From NCBI RefSeq assembly GCF_900119315.1, contig NZ_LT827010.1, positions 7,682,001 to 7,746,000 on the forward strand: a DNA stretch of 64,000 nt, given 5' to 3'. The notes below the pieces were generated by a model. That model searched no databases. It saw nothing but the letters and a program-made list of their open reading frames with translations, and was not told where the DNA came from. This DNA is from Actinoplanes sp. SE50/110. Its GTDB lineage: Bacteria; Actinomycetota; Actinomycetes; Mycobacteriales; Micromonosporaceae. Below are positions 16,152-24,478 of the stretch, in pieces (within the stretch, counting starts at the first letter, position 1; the number at the start of each line of letters is the position of its first letter). Both the position numbers and the translations under genes were made by a program.

Positions 16152-17087
16152 ATGAACCTTGTCGACCAAGACTGCCTCGCCGAAACCGAGGCGTTCAACG
16201 CACAGTTTGAGGCAGCCGCCGCGAGCCGGCCTTCCCGCGAAGCGTCGCTGGACGCAGCGACGTTGGCCACCCTGCGACGCAACCGGCTGGCCGGCGATGC
16301 GCCACCGGTGCGGCTGCCGCAGGGACGAGACCGGGTGGTCGAGGACGTGCCGGTGCGGGTATTCGTCCCGGACCACGTCGATGGCGTGTACCTGCATATC
16401 CACGGCGGTGGTTGGACGTTCGGTTCGGCGGATGGGCAGGACGAGCGGCTGTGGCGGCTCGCCCAACAAGCGCGGCTGGCCGTGGTCAGTGTCGAGTACC
16501 GCCTAGCGCCCGAGCACCCACTGCCGGCCGGGGCCGACGACTGCGAAACGGTCGCCCGGTGGCTGGTGAAAAACAGCGAGGCGGAGTTCGGTGCCGGACG
16601 GCTACTTATCGGCGGTGAGTCGGCCGGTGCCCACTTGAGTGTGCTGACCCTGTTACGCCTACGCGACCGACATGGCGTCATCGGCGCCTTCCAGGCGGCG
16701 CATTTGCTGTTCGGGCCGTACGACCTGTCCATGACGCCGAGCCAGCGGTTGTTCGGCTCCCGTCGCCTGCTGGCCAACACCCCGTCAGCGCGGGCTACGT
16801 ACGAACGCGTCACCCCCGGGCTTGACCCGGTACAGCGCCGTGATCCGCAGATCTCGCCGTTGTACGCGGACCTGACCGGCCTGCCACCAGCGCGCATCGT
16901 GGTCGGCACGATGGATCCCTGGCTGGACGACTCGCTGTTCCTCGCGACGCGGTGGACCGCCGCCGGGGCACCCGTACAACTGAACGTGGTCGCCGGCGCC
17001 ATGCACGGGTTCACCCTGTTCCCGTTGACCGTCACTGACCGGGAGGAACGCCGCGGCCAGGATTTCCTGCGCAATGCGCGCGGGTAG
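16152..17087 (+). CDS. alpha/beta hydrolase, hormone-sensitive-lipase family esterase
   Basis: A 311-residue cytosolic esterase. The oxyanion-hole motif is HGGGWTFGS, the nucleophile elbow is GGESAGAHLS, and the later acid/base region is VVGTMDPWLDD ... GAMHGF with the catalytic His. This is the HSL (bacterial family IV) arrangement, acting on short acyl esters. The stop overlaps the region upstream of the WYL regulator, which starts 10 bases later and may control or sense the same pathway. Substrate not predictable. Confidence 0.88.
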   Translation: MNLVDQDCLAETEAFNAQFEAAAASRPSREASLDAATLATLRRNRLAGDAPPVRLPQGRDRVVEDVPVRVFVPDHVDGVYLHIHGGGWTFGSADGQDERLWRLAQQARLAVVSVEYRLAPEHPLPAGADDCETVARWLVKNSEAEFGAGRLLIGGESAGAHLSVLTLLRLRDRHGVIGAFQAAHLLFGPYDLSMTPSQRLFGSRRLLANTPSARATYERVTPGLDPVQRRDPQISPLYADLTGLPPARIVVGTMDPWLDDSLFLATRWTAAGAPVQLNVVAGAMHGFTLFPLTVTDREERRGQDFLRNARG

Positions 17088-17097
17088 CGTCGGCGCC

Positions 17098-17850
17098 GTG
17101 AACCGTACCGGTAGGCTCTATGCGTTGGTGGAGGAGTTGCGCGCTGCGGCGCCGCGCCCGGTGACGGTCGCGGCGCTCGCCGCCCGCTTCGAGGTCAGCC
17201 GACGCTCGGTGCAGCGTGACCTACAGACCTTGCTGGAGACCGGAGTCCCGGTCCGTGCGGTGCCGGGACGGCGCGGTGGCTGGGTGATCGACCCGGCGAT
17301 GACCCTGCCCCCGATCCGGTTCACCCCTGACGAGGCATCCGCCCTGGTCCTCGCGCTCGCCGCCGTGGGCAGCACCGTCCCGTACTCAGGGTCCGTCCGC
17401 TCGGCTCTGCAGAAGATCGCCGCCTCGTTGTCCGGCCCCGCCTCGGACGTGGCCCGGAACCTGGCCGCCCGGGTCGTAGCGCTGCCGCCCCGGCCCGGCC
17501 CGGCGGTTCGCGGCGCGGTAGAGCAGGCCATCACCGGTCACGCCGTGCTTCGGCTGTGCTACGTCGACAGCGCCGGACGTGACAGCGAACGGGAGATCGA
17601 ACCAGCCGGGCTGCTCACCTCCCAGGGCCGCTGGTATCTCATCGGGTGGTGCCGCACCCGGCGCGCGGCGCGCGGGTTCCGGCTCGACCGGATCCTGGCG
17701 GCGGCACCGACCGGCGAGCCGGCACCACCTCGTGACCTGGCTATGCTGCTCGACTCCGCAGCGGCCAGTGCAACGCTGCCGGACGCTCTAACCCCGCTAG
17801 CCTGCGCTACCGCGCCAGCCCCACCGGCTTCAGAGCGCACTGCCACATAG
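17098..17850 (+). CDS. WYL-domain transcriptional regulator
   Basis: About 250 residues. The N-terminal winged helix (RLYALVEELRAAAPRPVTVA, then RFEVSRRSVQRDLQTLLETG) is followed by a WYL domain with VLRLCYVDSAGRD and LLTSQGRWYLIGWCRTRRA. WYL proteins bind nucleic-acid-like or nucleotide ligands and frequently regulate defence islands and DNA-damage genes in actinobacteria. GTG 17098 is preferred to ATG 17074, which lies inside the esterase gene. Its position between the esterase and the lectin, near an NLR module, is suggestive but not proof of a defence role. Confidence 0.85.
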   Translation: MNRTGRLYALVEELRAAAPRPVTVAALAARFEVSRRSVQRDLQTLLETGVPVRAVPGRRGGWVIDPAMTLPPIRFTPDEASALVLALAAVGSTVPYSGSVRSALQKIAASLSGPASDVARNLAARVVALPPRPGPAVRGAVEQAITGHAVLRLCYVDSAGRDSEREIEPAGLLTSQGRWYLIGWCRTRRAARGFRLDRILAAAPTGEPAPPRDLAMLLDSAAASATLPDALTPLACATAPAPPASERTAT

Positions 17851-18033
17851 CCGGCGCATCCACTGACATTTAGTCACCCCATCGGCAGCTCTGCAGCCGG
17901 GCCATCAGGTCGCCGCCTTCGGCGGGCGTGCGGGCTCTTCGGAGCAATAGTCAGATCCGCTCACGCGCGCACGGATAGTGACCTACGTTGAGTCACGTTC
18001 CCGCTGGCATGACATCGAGAGGCAGACAGAACC

Positions 18034-18810
18034 GTGTCCCGTTCACATTTTTCACGCCTCATCCGGGCCGGGCTGGCAGGCTCCGTCGCACTCACACTCG
18101 CGGCGATCACCACACCGACCGGCGCGTTCGCCGCCGGCGCCGACACCCCGGTCGACTTCCCGAACTTCAACGGCTCGTCGCGCATGCTCGACCGAAACGG
18201 AACTGCCGACATTCTGGTGGCCGGTCGCCGGCACCAGCGCATCCTCCGGCTCACCGCCGGTGGGTACGAGCAGACCGGCTCGGCGTGGGCCCTGCCGAAG
18301 TTCGATCTCACGAGCTCCTTCGAGACGGCTTTCAGGGTCTACCTGCACCACGGACGGCCAGGCGCCGACGGCATCGCGTTCCTCATCCAGGGAGTCGGTC
18401 CGCATGCCCTCGGCGGCTGGGGCGGCGGCCTGGGTTACCGGGGCATCAAGAAGAGCGTCGCGGTCGAGTTCGACACCTTCCAAAACACCTCCGACCCGAG
18501 CAGCAACCACCTCGCGGTCGTGCTCAACGGCGACCCCGAGCACCACATGGCGGCCGCCGACCCGTCAATTCCCCTCTACGGGCGGCCGTTCAACGCGCGG
18601 ATCACCTACAACGCGGACGCACACGAGCTGAAGGCGTACGTGAAGTCCTTACGCGCCGGCACGACCGAGGAACTCGTCCTCGACGAGTCGATCGACTTGA
18701 CCGCCGAGACCGGCGTCGACGCAGCGTGGCTCGGCTTCACCGGCAGCACCGGCACGGCGCTGTCAAAGCAGGACATCTACTCCTGGTCGGTGCAAGGCAC
18801 CAAGTCCTGA
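18034..18810 (+). CDS. secreted L-type lectin-domain protein
   Basis: A 258-residue protein with a clear signal peptide (LIRAGLAGSVALTLAAITTP ... AFA). The legume-lectin-like beta-sandwich has FRVYLHHGRPGADGIAFLIQ, the metal-site-like VAVEFDTFQNTSDPSSNH and GVDAAWLGFTGSTG. L-type lectins bind mannose-type or other glycans with Ca/Mn ions. It stands alone, with 183 bases of non-coding DNA upstream and no sorting signal. Its role (adhesion or recognition of polysaccharide) is inferred. Confidence 0.85.
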   Translation: MSRSHFSRLIRAGLAGSVALTLAAITTPTGAFAAGADTPVDFPNFNGSSRMLDRNGTADILVAGRRHQRILRLTAGGYEQTGSAWALPKFDLTSSFETAFRVYLHHGRPGADGIAFLIQGVGPHALGGWGGGLGYRGIKKSVAVEFDTFQNTSDPSSNHLAVVLNGDPEHHMAAADPSIPLYGRPFNARITYNADAHELKAYVKSLRAGTTEELVLDESIDLTAETGVDAAWLGFTGSTGTALSKQDIYSWSVQGTKS

Positions 18811-18862
18811 CCGAGCGACCGCTGATGCTGCCGCTGGCGCACCAGCGGTACGACCGGTCGGC

Positions 18863-19066
18863 CTACGGCAGGTCGAATTCACCGGCCTTCGCGCCGGCCA
18901 CGAACGCCTCCCATTCGGGACCGGTGAAGATCAGCGTCGGGCCGGCCCTGTTCTTGCTGTCACGGACAGCCACCTGGTTGTTCTCCAGGAACGCGGTCTC
19001 GACACAGTGCCCGGCGGCACCACTGCGGCTCGACGTGAACCATGTGACATTTTTGCCGACGTTCAT
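18863..19066 (-). CDS. DUF397 protein, orphan
   Basis: A 67-residue protein (MNVGKNVTWFTSSRSGAAGH ... VAVRDSKNRAGPTLIFTGPE WEAF), the DUF397 pattern of actinobacterial small proteins that partner an XRE/DUF5753 regulator. No such regulator is found upstream on the same strand; the adjacent DNA is a decayed ISL3 transposase. It is therefore an orphan, perhaps cut from its partner by insertion events. Start 19066 is preferred to the weak upstream 19099. Confidence 0.8.
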   Translation of the reverse strand: MNVGKNVTWFTSSRSGAAGHCVETAFLENNQVAVRDSKNRAGPTLIFTGPEWEAFVAGAKAGEFDLP

Positions 19067-19209
19067 GTCCTGTCCTTTCGTCAGGAGGGTTACCGGCATG
19101 TGCTGCTATGCGCGGGACTCGCGGCGCGAAGCGGTTGTTGCCGATCGGCTAGCTGCCGGTTCCGGGCCGCCGCGGGCTCGCCCTGCGATACGGCCGAGTT
19201 CGACATCAT

Positions 19210-19603
19210 TGACTTCTTGCCGACGGTCGTGGTCGTCGTCCTGGCGCTACCGCCGGCGGCTCCCCCATGCTTACCCACATGGCCAGTCTGCGCCGACCGA
19301 GTTGCCCCATCGGCGGATCACCGAAGTCGCACCCCAGAAGCCTCAGGCCGCCCGCGCATAAGACGTGAGTCCGAGCCCCAGCCGGCCTTTGGGCGGTGGC
19401 GACCTCGCGCAGCCTGCGGTTGAGCACTGCCCGTGCACACGGTCCGACGCCGTGCCGCAGGGCCAACAAATCACCGTCCGAGCCCGCACGCTGGCCGACA
19501 TCCACAGCGCATCGTCTGTCTGCTCAATCCTCCCGATACTCACCGCGTCGAGGTGCGGAAGGAGCTTCCGGATCGTCTCGTCACACAGCCTGCAACGAGT
19601 CAT
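19210..19603 (-). pseudogene. ISL3-family transposase N-terminal remnant
   Basis: The frame from 19603 reads LLPHLDAVSIGRIEQTDDA, then VRARTVICWPCGTASDRVHG, the N-terminal zinc-finger region of ISL3 transposases. After a frame change it continues as LNRRLREVATAQRPAGARTH ... LLGCDFGDPPMG, where an RRLADV...RRFLCDNPDC pattern is expected. The catalytic DDE part is absent. Degraded mobile element. Confidence 0.55.
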
Positions 19604-19605
19604 CC

Positions 19606-19830
19606 GCGAGGATCAACGATGACCTCGCCGTCAAGCTCAGCGACCTGGCCAGGGTCCTACAGGACGAGGACAGTCTCGACGAAACCCTGCAGGCGATCGT
19701 GGAAGCGGCAGTCAACACCGTCCCCGGCGCACAGTACGCCGGACTATCGCTGGTGGAACACAGCCGGGTGGTGAACACTCGGGTCGGCATTGCAGAGCTG
19801 GTCTTTCAGGTGGACGAGGCCCGCAGGTGA
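19606..19830 (+). pseudogene. GAF-domain (ANTAR-type regulator) N-terminal remnant
   Basis: The frame reads VKLSDLARVLQDEDSLDETL, QAIVEAAVNTVPGAQYAGLS and then VVNTRVGIAELVFQVDEARR before a stop. This is the start of the GAF domain of GAF-ANTAR antiterminator proteins (pattern LadLARaLQ.e.dLd.TL..Iv.aAv.tVPGA.yaGlsvVe). The rest of GAF and the ANTAR domain are missing. Confidence 0.6.
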
Positions 19831-19872
19831 AAGCCAAATTTGGTGCTGACGGCATCACACTGCTTCCAATAC

Positions 19873-19915
19873 ACGCGTAGCCGGTCCTGACCGAAGGCCA
19901 TGGCCGGCTACGCGT
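19873..19915 (-). terminator. hairpin terminator of the repeat-protein gene
   Basis: Perfect 12-bp stem ACGCGTAGCCGG / CCGGCTACGCGT with a 19-base loop, 18 bases beyond the stop of the minus-strand repeat-protein gene. Confidence 0.65.
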
Positions 19916-19933
19916 TCAATCACTGAGAGTTAG

Positions 19934-20674
19934 TTACATCCCGCTTGGTGCGGTAGGGCCACCACCCTGCCCCGCGTCTTGCCCCGCAGCCTGAGCGTTG
20001 CCACCGGTCTGACCCGCGCCCTGAGCGTTGCCACCGGTCTGACCCGCGCCCTGAGCGTTGCCACCGGTCTGACCCGCGCCCTGAGCGTTGCCGGTCTGAC
20101 CCGCAGACTGACCCGCGGTCTGACCCGCGGTCTGACCCGCAGTCTGAGCGTTGCCATCGGTCTGACCCGCGCCCTGAGCGTTGCCACCGGTCTGACCCGC
20201 GCCCTGAGCGTTGCCGGTCTGACCCGCAGACTGACCCGCGGTCTGACCCGCGGTCTGACCCGCAGTCTGAGCGTTGCCATCGGTCTGACCCGCGCCCTGA
20301 GCGTTGCCGGTCTGCCCCGCAGCCTGAGCGTTGCCACCGGTCTGACCCGCGCCCTGAGCGTTGCCACCGGTCTGACCCGCGCCCTGAGCGTTGCCACCGG
20401 TCTGACCCGCGCCCTGAGCGTTGCCACCGGTCTGACCCGCGCCCTGAGCGTTGCCGGTCTGACCCGCAGACTGACCCGCGGTCTGACCCGCAGTCTGAGC
20501 GTTGCCACCGGTCTGACCCGCGCCCTGAGCGTTGCCACCGGTCTGACCCGCGCCTTGGGTGCCGTAACCGGCCTGCCCACGAGGATTATCGGCACGCGCT
20601 GGCGACGCTGGGGCAGCAAGGGTGAGGGCCAATGCCCCCGCAGTTGCGGCCAGACGACCAAGAGCCTTCTTCAT
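19934..20674 (-). CDS. secreted Q/G/N-rich repeat protein
   Basis: A 246-residue protein: a signal peptide (KKALGRLAATAGALALTLAA, cut near PARA) followed almost entirely by ~10-residue repeats of the form NAQGAGQTGG with variants NAQTAGQ, TAGQSAGQ and TGNAQGAGQTDG, ending AGQGGGPTAPSGM. The composition is only Q, G, N, A and T with a few S and D, a prion- or curlin-like low-complexity makeup. The ribosome site AGGAAGG precedes ATG 20674. Repeats make several frames open, but only this one has a signal peptide. It lies between the two NLR modules. Function unknown; an exported structural or amyloid-forming protein is possible. Confidence 0.7.
   Translation of the reverse strand: MKKALGRLAATAGALALTLAAPASPARADNPRGQAGYGTQGAGQTGGNAQGAGQTGGNAQTAGQTAGQSAGQTGNAQGAGQTGGNAQGAGQTGGNAQGAGQTGGNAQGAGQTGGNAQAAGQTGNAQGAGQTDGNAQTAGQTAGQTAGQSAGQTGNAQGAGQTGGNAQGAGQTDGNAQTAGQTAGQTAGQSAGQTGNAQGAGQTGGNAQGAGQTGGNAQGAGQTGGNAQAAGQDAGQGGGPTAPSGM
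19984..20560. repeat. 30-bp tandem repeat tract
   Basis: Tandem units built from GAGCGTTGCCACCGGTCTGA and CCCGCGCCCT, with shorter variants lacking the CCACC part. The tract encodes the repeats of the secreted protein on the minus strand. Length variation is likely by slippage. Confidence 0.9.
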
Positions 20675-21085
20675 AGAACCTTCCTCTCATCAACGACAGG
20701 AGGCGCAAACACGCCCAAGCGATTGCAACACGGTCTGGCAGATCAGAACCTCATGTTTGCGACATAAACCTAGAACTTCTCGCGTATAAGCGCTTAGAAC
20801 GGACGTCGATTGTCAATCTGCGGTATACCCCGCCATCGGTACCCCCATGGCGATCACCGTGGCGGCGTACGCAACCTTGCGACGCCCTCCGACCACCACC
20901 TGACCAGGGCGCCACGAGGGTGAGATAGGTGCACCGGGACTGTGCCTCGCCGCTGCGGGTGCGCGCAGGAGTCTCGTCTGGGTGAAGCGGCGTTGATGTC
21001 CGCGGGACACGCGTTTCGCGCTGTGATCAACTGGTGTCGATGGTGACAATCGGGGTTTGCTTCAGCCGTGAATAGGGAGGCGCTG
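20675..21085. other. intergenic region between repeat protein and module 2
   Basis: 411 bases without a convincing gene. The first ~150 bases are relatively AT-rich and should carry the promoter of the repeat-protein gene. The last part carries the promoter of module 2 and ends with GGGAGG ahead of GTG 21086. Small open frames here show no recognisable features. Confidence 0.5.
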
Positions 21086-21538
21086 GTGTCGAACCTTGAG
21101 CTGATCGTGGGTGCGTTGGCCGCTGGAGCGAGCGCGGGGGTGAAGGACACCGCGTCGGCGGTGGTGCGGGACGCGTATGCCGGGTTCAAGGCGATGTTGA
21201 AGCCGTGGGTGCGGGGTGAGGCACGCGCGGCGTTGGACGCGGACGAGACGGATCCGCAGGTGTGGCAGGCGCGGCTGGGGCAGGAGTTGACTGTCTCGGG
21301 CGCGGTCGACGATGAGCAGATCCTCGCGGCGGCCGCGGCGTTGCTGGAAGCGGTGGTGGACGCGGACCGGGTCACCGACAGCGGTGCTGCCACCGCGACC
21401 GCCGGAGGGCACGCCAGCACCGGTATCGCCGGCGCGGCCGGTGACCGGGCGGCGCAGGTGACCCGGTCGGGGGAGGCGCGCGCGGAGGGGCACGGCTCGG
21501 TGGCCAACACCGGCGTGTACCGCTCGCCGCGGCCGTGA
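21086..21538 (+). CDS. small Bell/HeLo-like effector with C-terminal amyloid-type motif (module 2)
   Basis: A 150-residue paralogue of the module 1 effector: SNLELIVGALAAGASAGVKD, DAYAGFKAMLKPWVRGEARA and the conserved ALDADETDPQ. The C-terminal ~60 residues differ from module 1 and end with a motif at about residues 128-145 (SGEARAEGHGSVANTGVY). The partner NLR has SGDACADRGGIANTGIY at residues 18-34. GTG 21086 is chosen because GGGAGG sits 5 bases upstream. The stop overlaps the NLR start (GTGA). Predicted role: membrane-acting effector triggered by motif-templated assembly. Confidence 0.72.
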   Translation: MSNLELIVGALAAGASAGVKDTASAVVRDAYAGFKAMLKPWVRGEARAALDADETDPQVWQARLGQELTVSGAVDDEQILAAAAALLEAVVDADRVTDSGAATATAGGHASTGIAGAAGDRAAQVTRSGEARAEGHGSVANTGVYRSPRP

Positions 21539-23616
21539 CCACCGCTGCGGGCGGTGAAGGTCTCGGCGGAGGTCGGGTGGTCGGCTCGGGGGACGCCTGT
21601 GCCGACCGGGGCGGCATCGCCAATACCGGTATCTACATCGACCTGCGGCCTGCGCCGTCGCGACCGGACCCGGTGTGGCCGATCATCGAGGTTTCTTCAC
21701 TGCCCGTGCAGGCGTCAGCGTTCCAACCCCGTCCGGGGCTGCGTCAGCGGGTGGAGGCGGCGCACCGGGCCGGCCGCGACGTCGTGCTCACCCAACCCGA
21801 CCAGCAACAGGCGTTAGGTCGGGGGACGCAGGTGCTGGCCGGAGGTGGCGGGGTCGGTAAGTCGCAGCTCGCGGCCTGGTTCGCCCGGCAAGCCATCGCG
21901 GAACGTACGGATGTGGTGGTGTGGGTCAACGCCGCCAGCACCGACCAGATCGTCACCACCTACGCCGCCGCCGCGACCAAAGTCGCGGCGCCCGGCGCTG
22001 ATGGGACCGACCCGGCCACGGACGCGAAAGCGTTCCTGTCCTGGCTGAGGACCACCGACCGGGCCTGGCTGGTGGTGCTGGACGACATCACCGACCCGGC
22101 ACAGGTGAGGGGATGGTGGCCGCCGCACGGGCGTACCGGGTGGACGCTGGCCACGACCCGCCGCCGAGACGCCGTCTTGACCGGTGGGGGCCGGCACCGC
22201 ATCGACGTCGACGTGTACAGCCCGACCGAGTCCGTCGCCTACCTGGCCCAGCGGCTGACCGACGGCGGGTGCCTGCACCTGTTCGACGAGTCGACGGCCC
22301 ACCAGCTCGGGATGGCCCTGGGCCATCTGCCCCTGGCTCTGTCCCACGCCGCCGCCTACATGATCGACCAAGAGGAAAGCTGCGCCGCCTACCTCGACCG
22401 CTACACCAGCGCCGCGCCGCTGGCGAAGCTGATGCCGGCCGAGGCTGACAGCGACGACTACGGCATCCCCGTGGCCGTGACCCTGCTGCTCGGTGTAGAC
22501 GCCGCCGACCAGCGCGAACCCGTCGGGTTGGCCCGCCCCGCCCTCGGGTTGGCTGCCCTGCTCGACCCGGCCGGGCACCCCGACACCCTGTGGACGACCA
22601 CTGCGGTCACCGACTACCTGGCCTCGCACCGCAGCACCGGTGCCGGCGTCCCGGTCACCGCCGAGCAGGCCCGGCAGGTGCTACGGCTGCTGGACCGCTA
22701 CGGGCTGATCGCCCACACCAGCGCCGACACCGCCCGCAGCGTGCGCATCCACGCCCAGACCGCCCGCGCCACCCGTGAAACCCTCACCGACCCCAGCCCC
22801 GTCGCCCAGGCGGCCGCGGACGCCCTGCGCGCGGTATGGCCCGACATCGACCACGGCACCACCGACCTGATCACCGCCTTACGCAGCAACACCACCACCT
22901 TGGCCGAGCACGCCGGTGACCTGCTCTGGCACCCCGACGGGCCCACACTGCTGTACCGGGCCGGAATCAGTCTGCTCAACGCCGGCCTGCACACCACCGC
23001 CGTCGCCTACTGGCAGCACATGACCGACCAAGCCACCCGACTGCTCGGCGACGATCACCCGGACACCCTCACGGCCCGGGCCAGCCTCGCCGCCTCGTAT
23101 CGGCTGGCGGGGCGTACCGCCGACGCCATCGCCCTGGAGGAGCAGGTGCTCGTCGATACGGTGCGGGTGCTCGGCGAGCAGCACCCGGGCACCCTGCGCG
23201 CCCGGGGCAACCTCGCCGCCTCGTATCGGCAGGCGGGGCATACCGCCGACGCCATCGGCCTGGAGGAGCAGGTGCTCGTCGATACGGTGCGGGTGCTCGG
23301 CGAGCAGCACCCGGACACCCTGATCGCCCGGGGCAACCTTGCCGCCTCGTATCGGCAGGCGGGGCGTACCGCCGACGCCATCGGCCTGGAGGAGCAGGTG
23401 CTCGTCGATACGGTGCGGGTGCTCGGCGAGCAGCACCCGGACACCCTGATCGCCCGGGGCAACCTCGCCGCCTCGTATCGGCAGGCGGGGCATACCGCCG
23501 ACGCCATCGCCCTGCAGGAGCAGGTGCTCGTCGATACGGTGCGGGTGCTCGGCGAGCAGCACCCGGAAACAGTGGCCATGGGTGAAGCGCTACGCGCGTG
23601 GAAGAGCACGACGTAG
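21535..23616 (+). CDS. NLR-like NB-ARC/TPR STAND ATPase (module 2)
   Basis: A 693-residue protein. An N-terminal ~50-residue Gly-rich tail holds the motif SGDACADRGGIANTGIY (18-34). The NB-ARC follows: P-loop AGGGGVGKSQLA (~102-113), Walker B-like RAWLVVLDDITDP, sensor GWTLATTRRRDAV, then GLPL-like LGHLPLALSHAAAYM. The C-terminus has about four near-identical 42-residue TPR units (NLAASYRQAGHTADAI, LVDTVRVLGEQHPDTL) and a short capping tail, so unlike module 1 the array looks complete. It overlaps the effector by 4 bases. Family knowledge: TPR repeats sense a ligand, NB-ARC oligomerises, and the N-terminal motif engages the effector. Confidence 0.85.
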   Translation: MTTAAGGEGLGGGRVVGSGDACADRGGIANTGIYIDLRPAPSRPDPVWPIIEVSSLPVQASAFQPRPGLRQRVEAAHRAGRDVVLTQPDQQQALGRGTQVLAGGGGVGKSQLAAWFARQAIAERTDVVVWVNAASTDQIVTTYAAAATKVAAPGADGTDPATDAKAFLSWLRTTDRAWLVVLDDITDPAQVRGWWPPHGRTGWTLATTRRRDAVLTGGGRHRIDVDVYSPTESVAYLAQRLTDGGCLHLFDESTAHQLGMALGHLPLALSHAAAYMIDQEESCAAYLDRYTSAAPLAKLMPAEADSDDYGIPVAVTLLLGVDAADQREPVGLARPALGLAALLDPAGHPDTLWTTTAVTDYLASHRSTGAGVPVTAEQARQVLRLLDRYGLIAHTSADTARSVRIHAQTARATRETLTDPSPVAQAAADALRAVWPDIDHGTTDLITALRSNTTTLAEHAGDLLWHPDGPTLLYRAGISLLNAGLHTTAVAYWQHMTDQATRLLGDDHPDTLTARASLAASYRLAGRTADAIALEEQVLVDTVRVLGEQHPGTLRARGNLAASYRQAGHTADAIGLEEQVLVDTVRVLGEQHPDTLIARGNLAASYRQAGRTADAIGLEEQVLVDTVRVLGEQHPDTLIARGNLAASYRQAGHTADAIALQEQVLVDTVRVLGEQHPETVAMGEALRAWKSTT
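23083..23574 (+). repeat. 126-bp tandem repeats encoding TPR units (module 2)
   Basis: GTGCTCGGCGAGCAGCACCC recurs at 126-base spacing (first near 23167, last near 23545). Units are almost identical at DNA level; sequence of the unit is unrelated in detail to that of module 1, although the period is the same. Confidence 0.9.
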
Positions 23617-24478
23617 CCCGGTCGCGGCGGGGTATGTGATTTGGGGTACACCCCATTTAGACATTCCTGGTGCGGCGAGCCATTTCGAGGTGCTACGGGG
23701 CCAGGGTGTCGAAGATGGTCGTTGCCGAGAATCCGCTGCCGGCCGGCGAGGTTCTGCTAGCCGGGCTTCCACAAGTGCTCGGTGGTCGACGTAAAGCAGT
23801 TGACGCAGTGGCTGACCACTGCGGCGTGGGAGGTTAAGCGACGCTCTGGCCCGGTCCGCTGGACCGAAAGCAGAGTCAGCGCGACGGCGGCGGCGCGGGC
23901 GGACAGGCGGCCGGGAGTCCTGGCCCCTCGCCGGCGTGCTCGTCGGCTACGGCCGCGAGCAGGGCCCGCCAGCAAGCCGCGCTCACCGCGGCCAGCTGCG
24001 CGAAGTGCCTTCTTCGGCAGGCAGCGGTAAGAACACTGACCGGCGCGGGCTGAACAGGGACGCCGCGAACGGCGCCGCCTACCCCCGTCCTGCCCATCGC
24101 GAGGCGTCATCTGGCTTTCTTCGATGACCCCGGAGGATCGCAGATCGGAAGTCCTCAGGGTTGCAAATCAGGTGACTGGAGCCGGTTCTGATGGCGGCAG
24201 TGGCGCCATCAGATCGGTTTGCCGCTGCCGGGCTTATATCGGCCTTGCCAGGTCGTGCTATGCATGAAAAAGTTCGCAACATAGACATTGAGGTATGGAA
24301 CTTCCTCTTAACCGTTAGCAATTGTCACGCAGTGATGAACGGAGGGTGAAGACAGTTTTGCGCGCTGATGTGGATCTTGATTGTCCGGCATCGGTTCATC
24401 TTCGGTAGCACGACGTCGTTCCCAGCGGCATGCCATATGACCGAACGACGCTAGCACGGGGAAACGGGGGAACGGGGG
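23617..24478. other. intergenic region after module 2
   Basis: About 860 bases with no gene I can support. It begins with a TTGGGGTACACCCCA motif (23641-23655), copy 2 of a motif also seen after module 1. Open frames in the middle are Arg/Ala/Pro-rich without recognisable domains. Lower-GC patches at 24200-24480 probably hold the promoter of the SigE-family gene. Confidence 0.5.
23641..23655. repeat. TTGGGGTACACCCCA motif, copy 2
   Basis: The motif lies 24 bases after the module 2 NLR stop, comparable to copy 1, which lies 10 bases after the module 1 NLR stop. Confidence 0.55.

Noticed and set aside
19984..20560. CRISPR-like regular repeats
   Set aside because: Units are contiguous with no unique spacers, and translate in frame as a signal-peptide-led repeat protein.
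19979..20767. Plus-strand repeat protein (SVATGLTRAL-type repeats)
   Set aside because: Open only because it mirrors the minus-strand repeat gene; no signal peptide or ribosome site, and codon use is poor.
23757..24110. 117-codon minus-strand frame after module 2
   Set aside because: Arg/Ala-rich, no recognised feature, no ribosome site.
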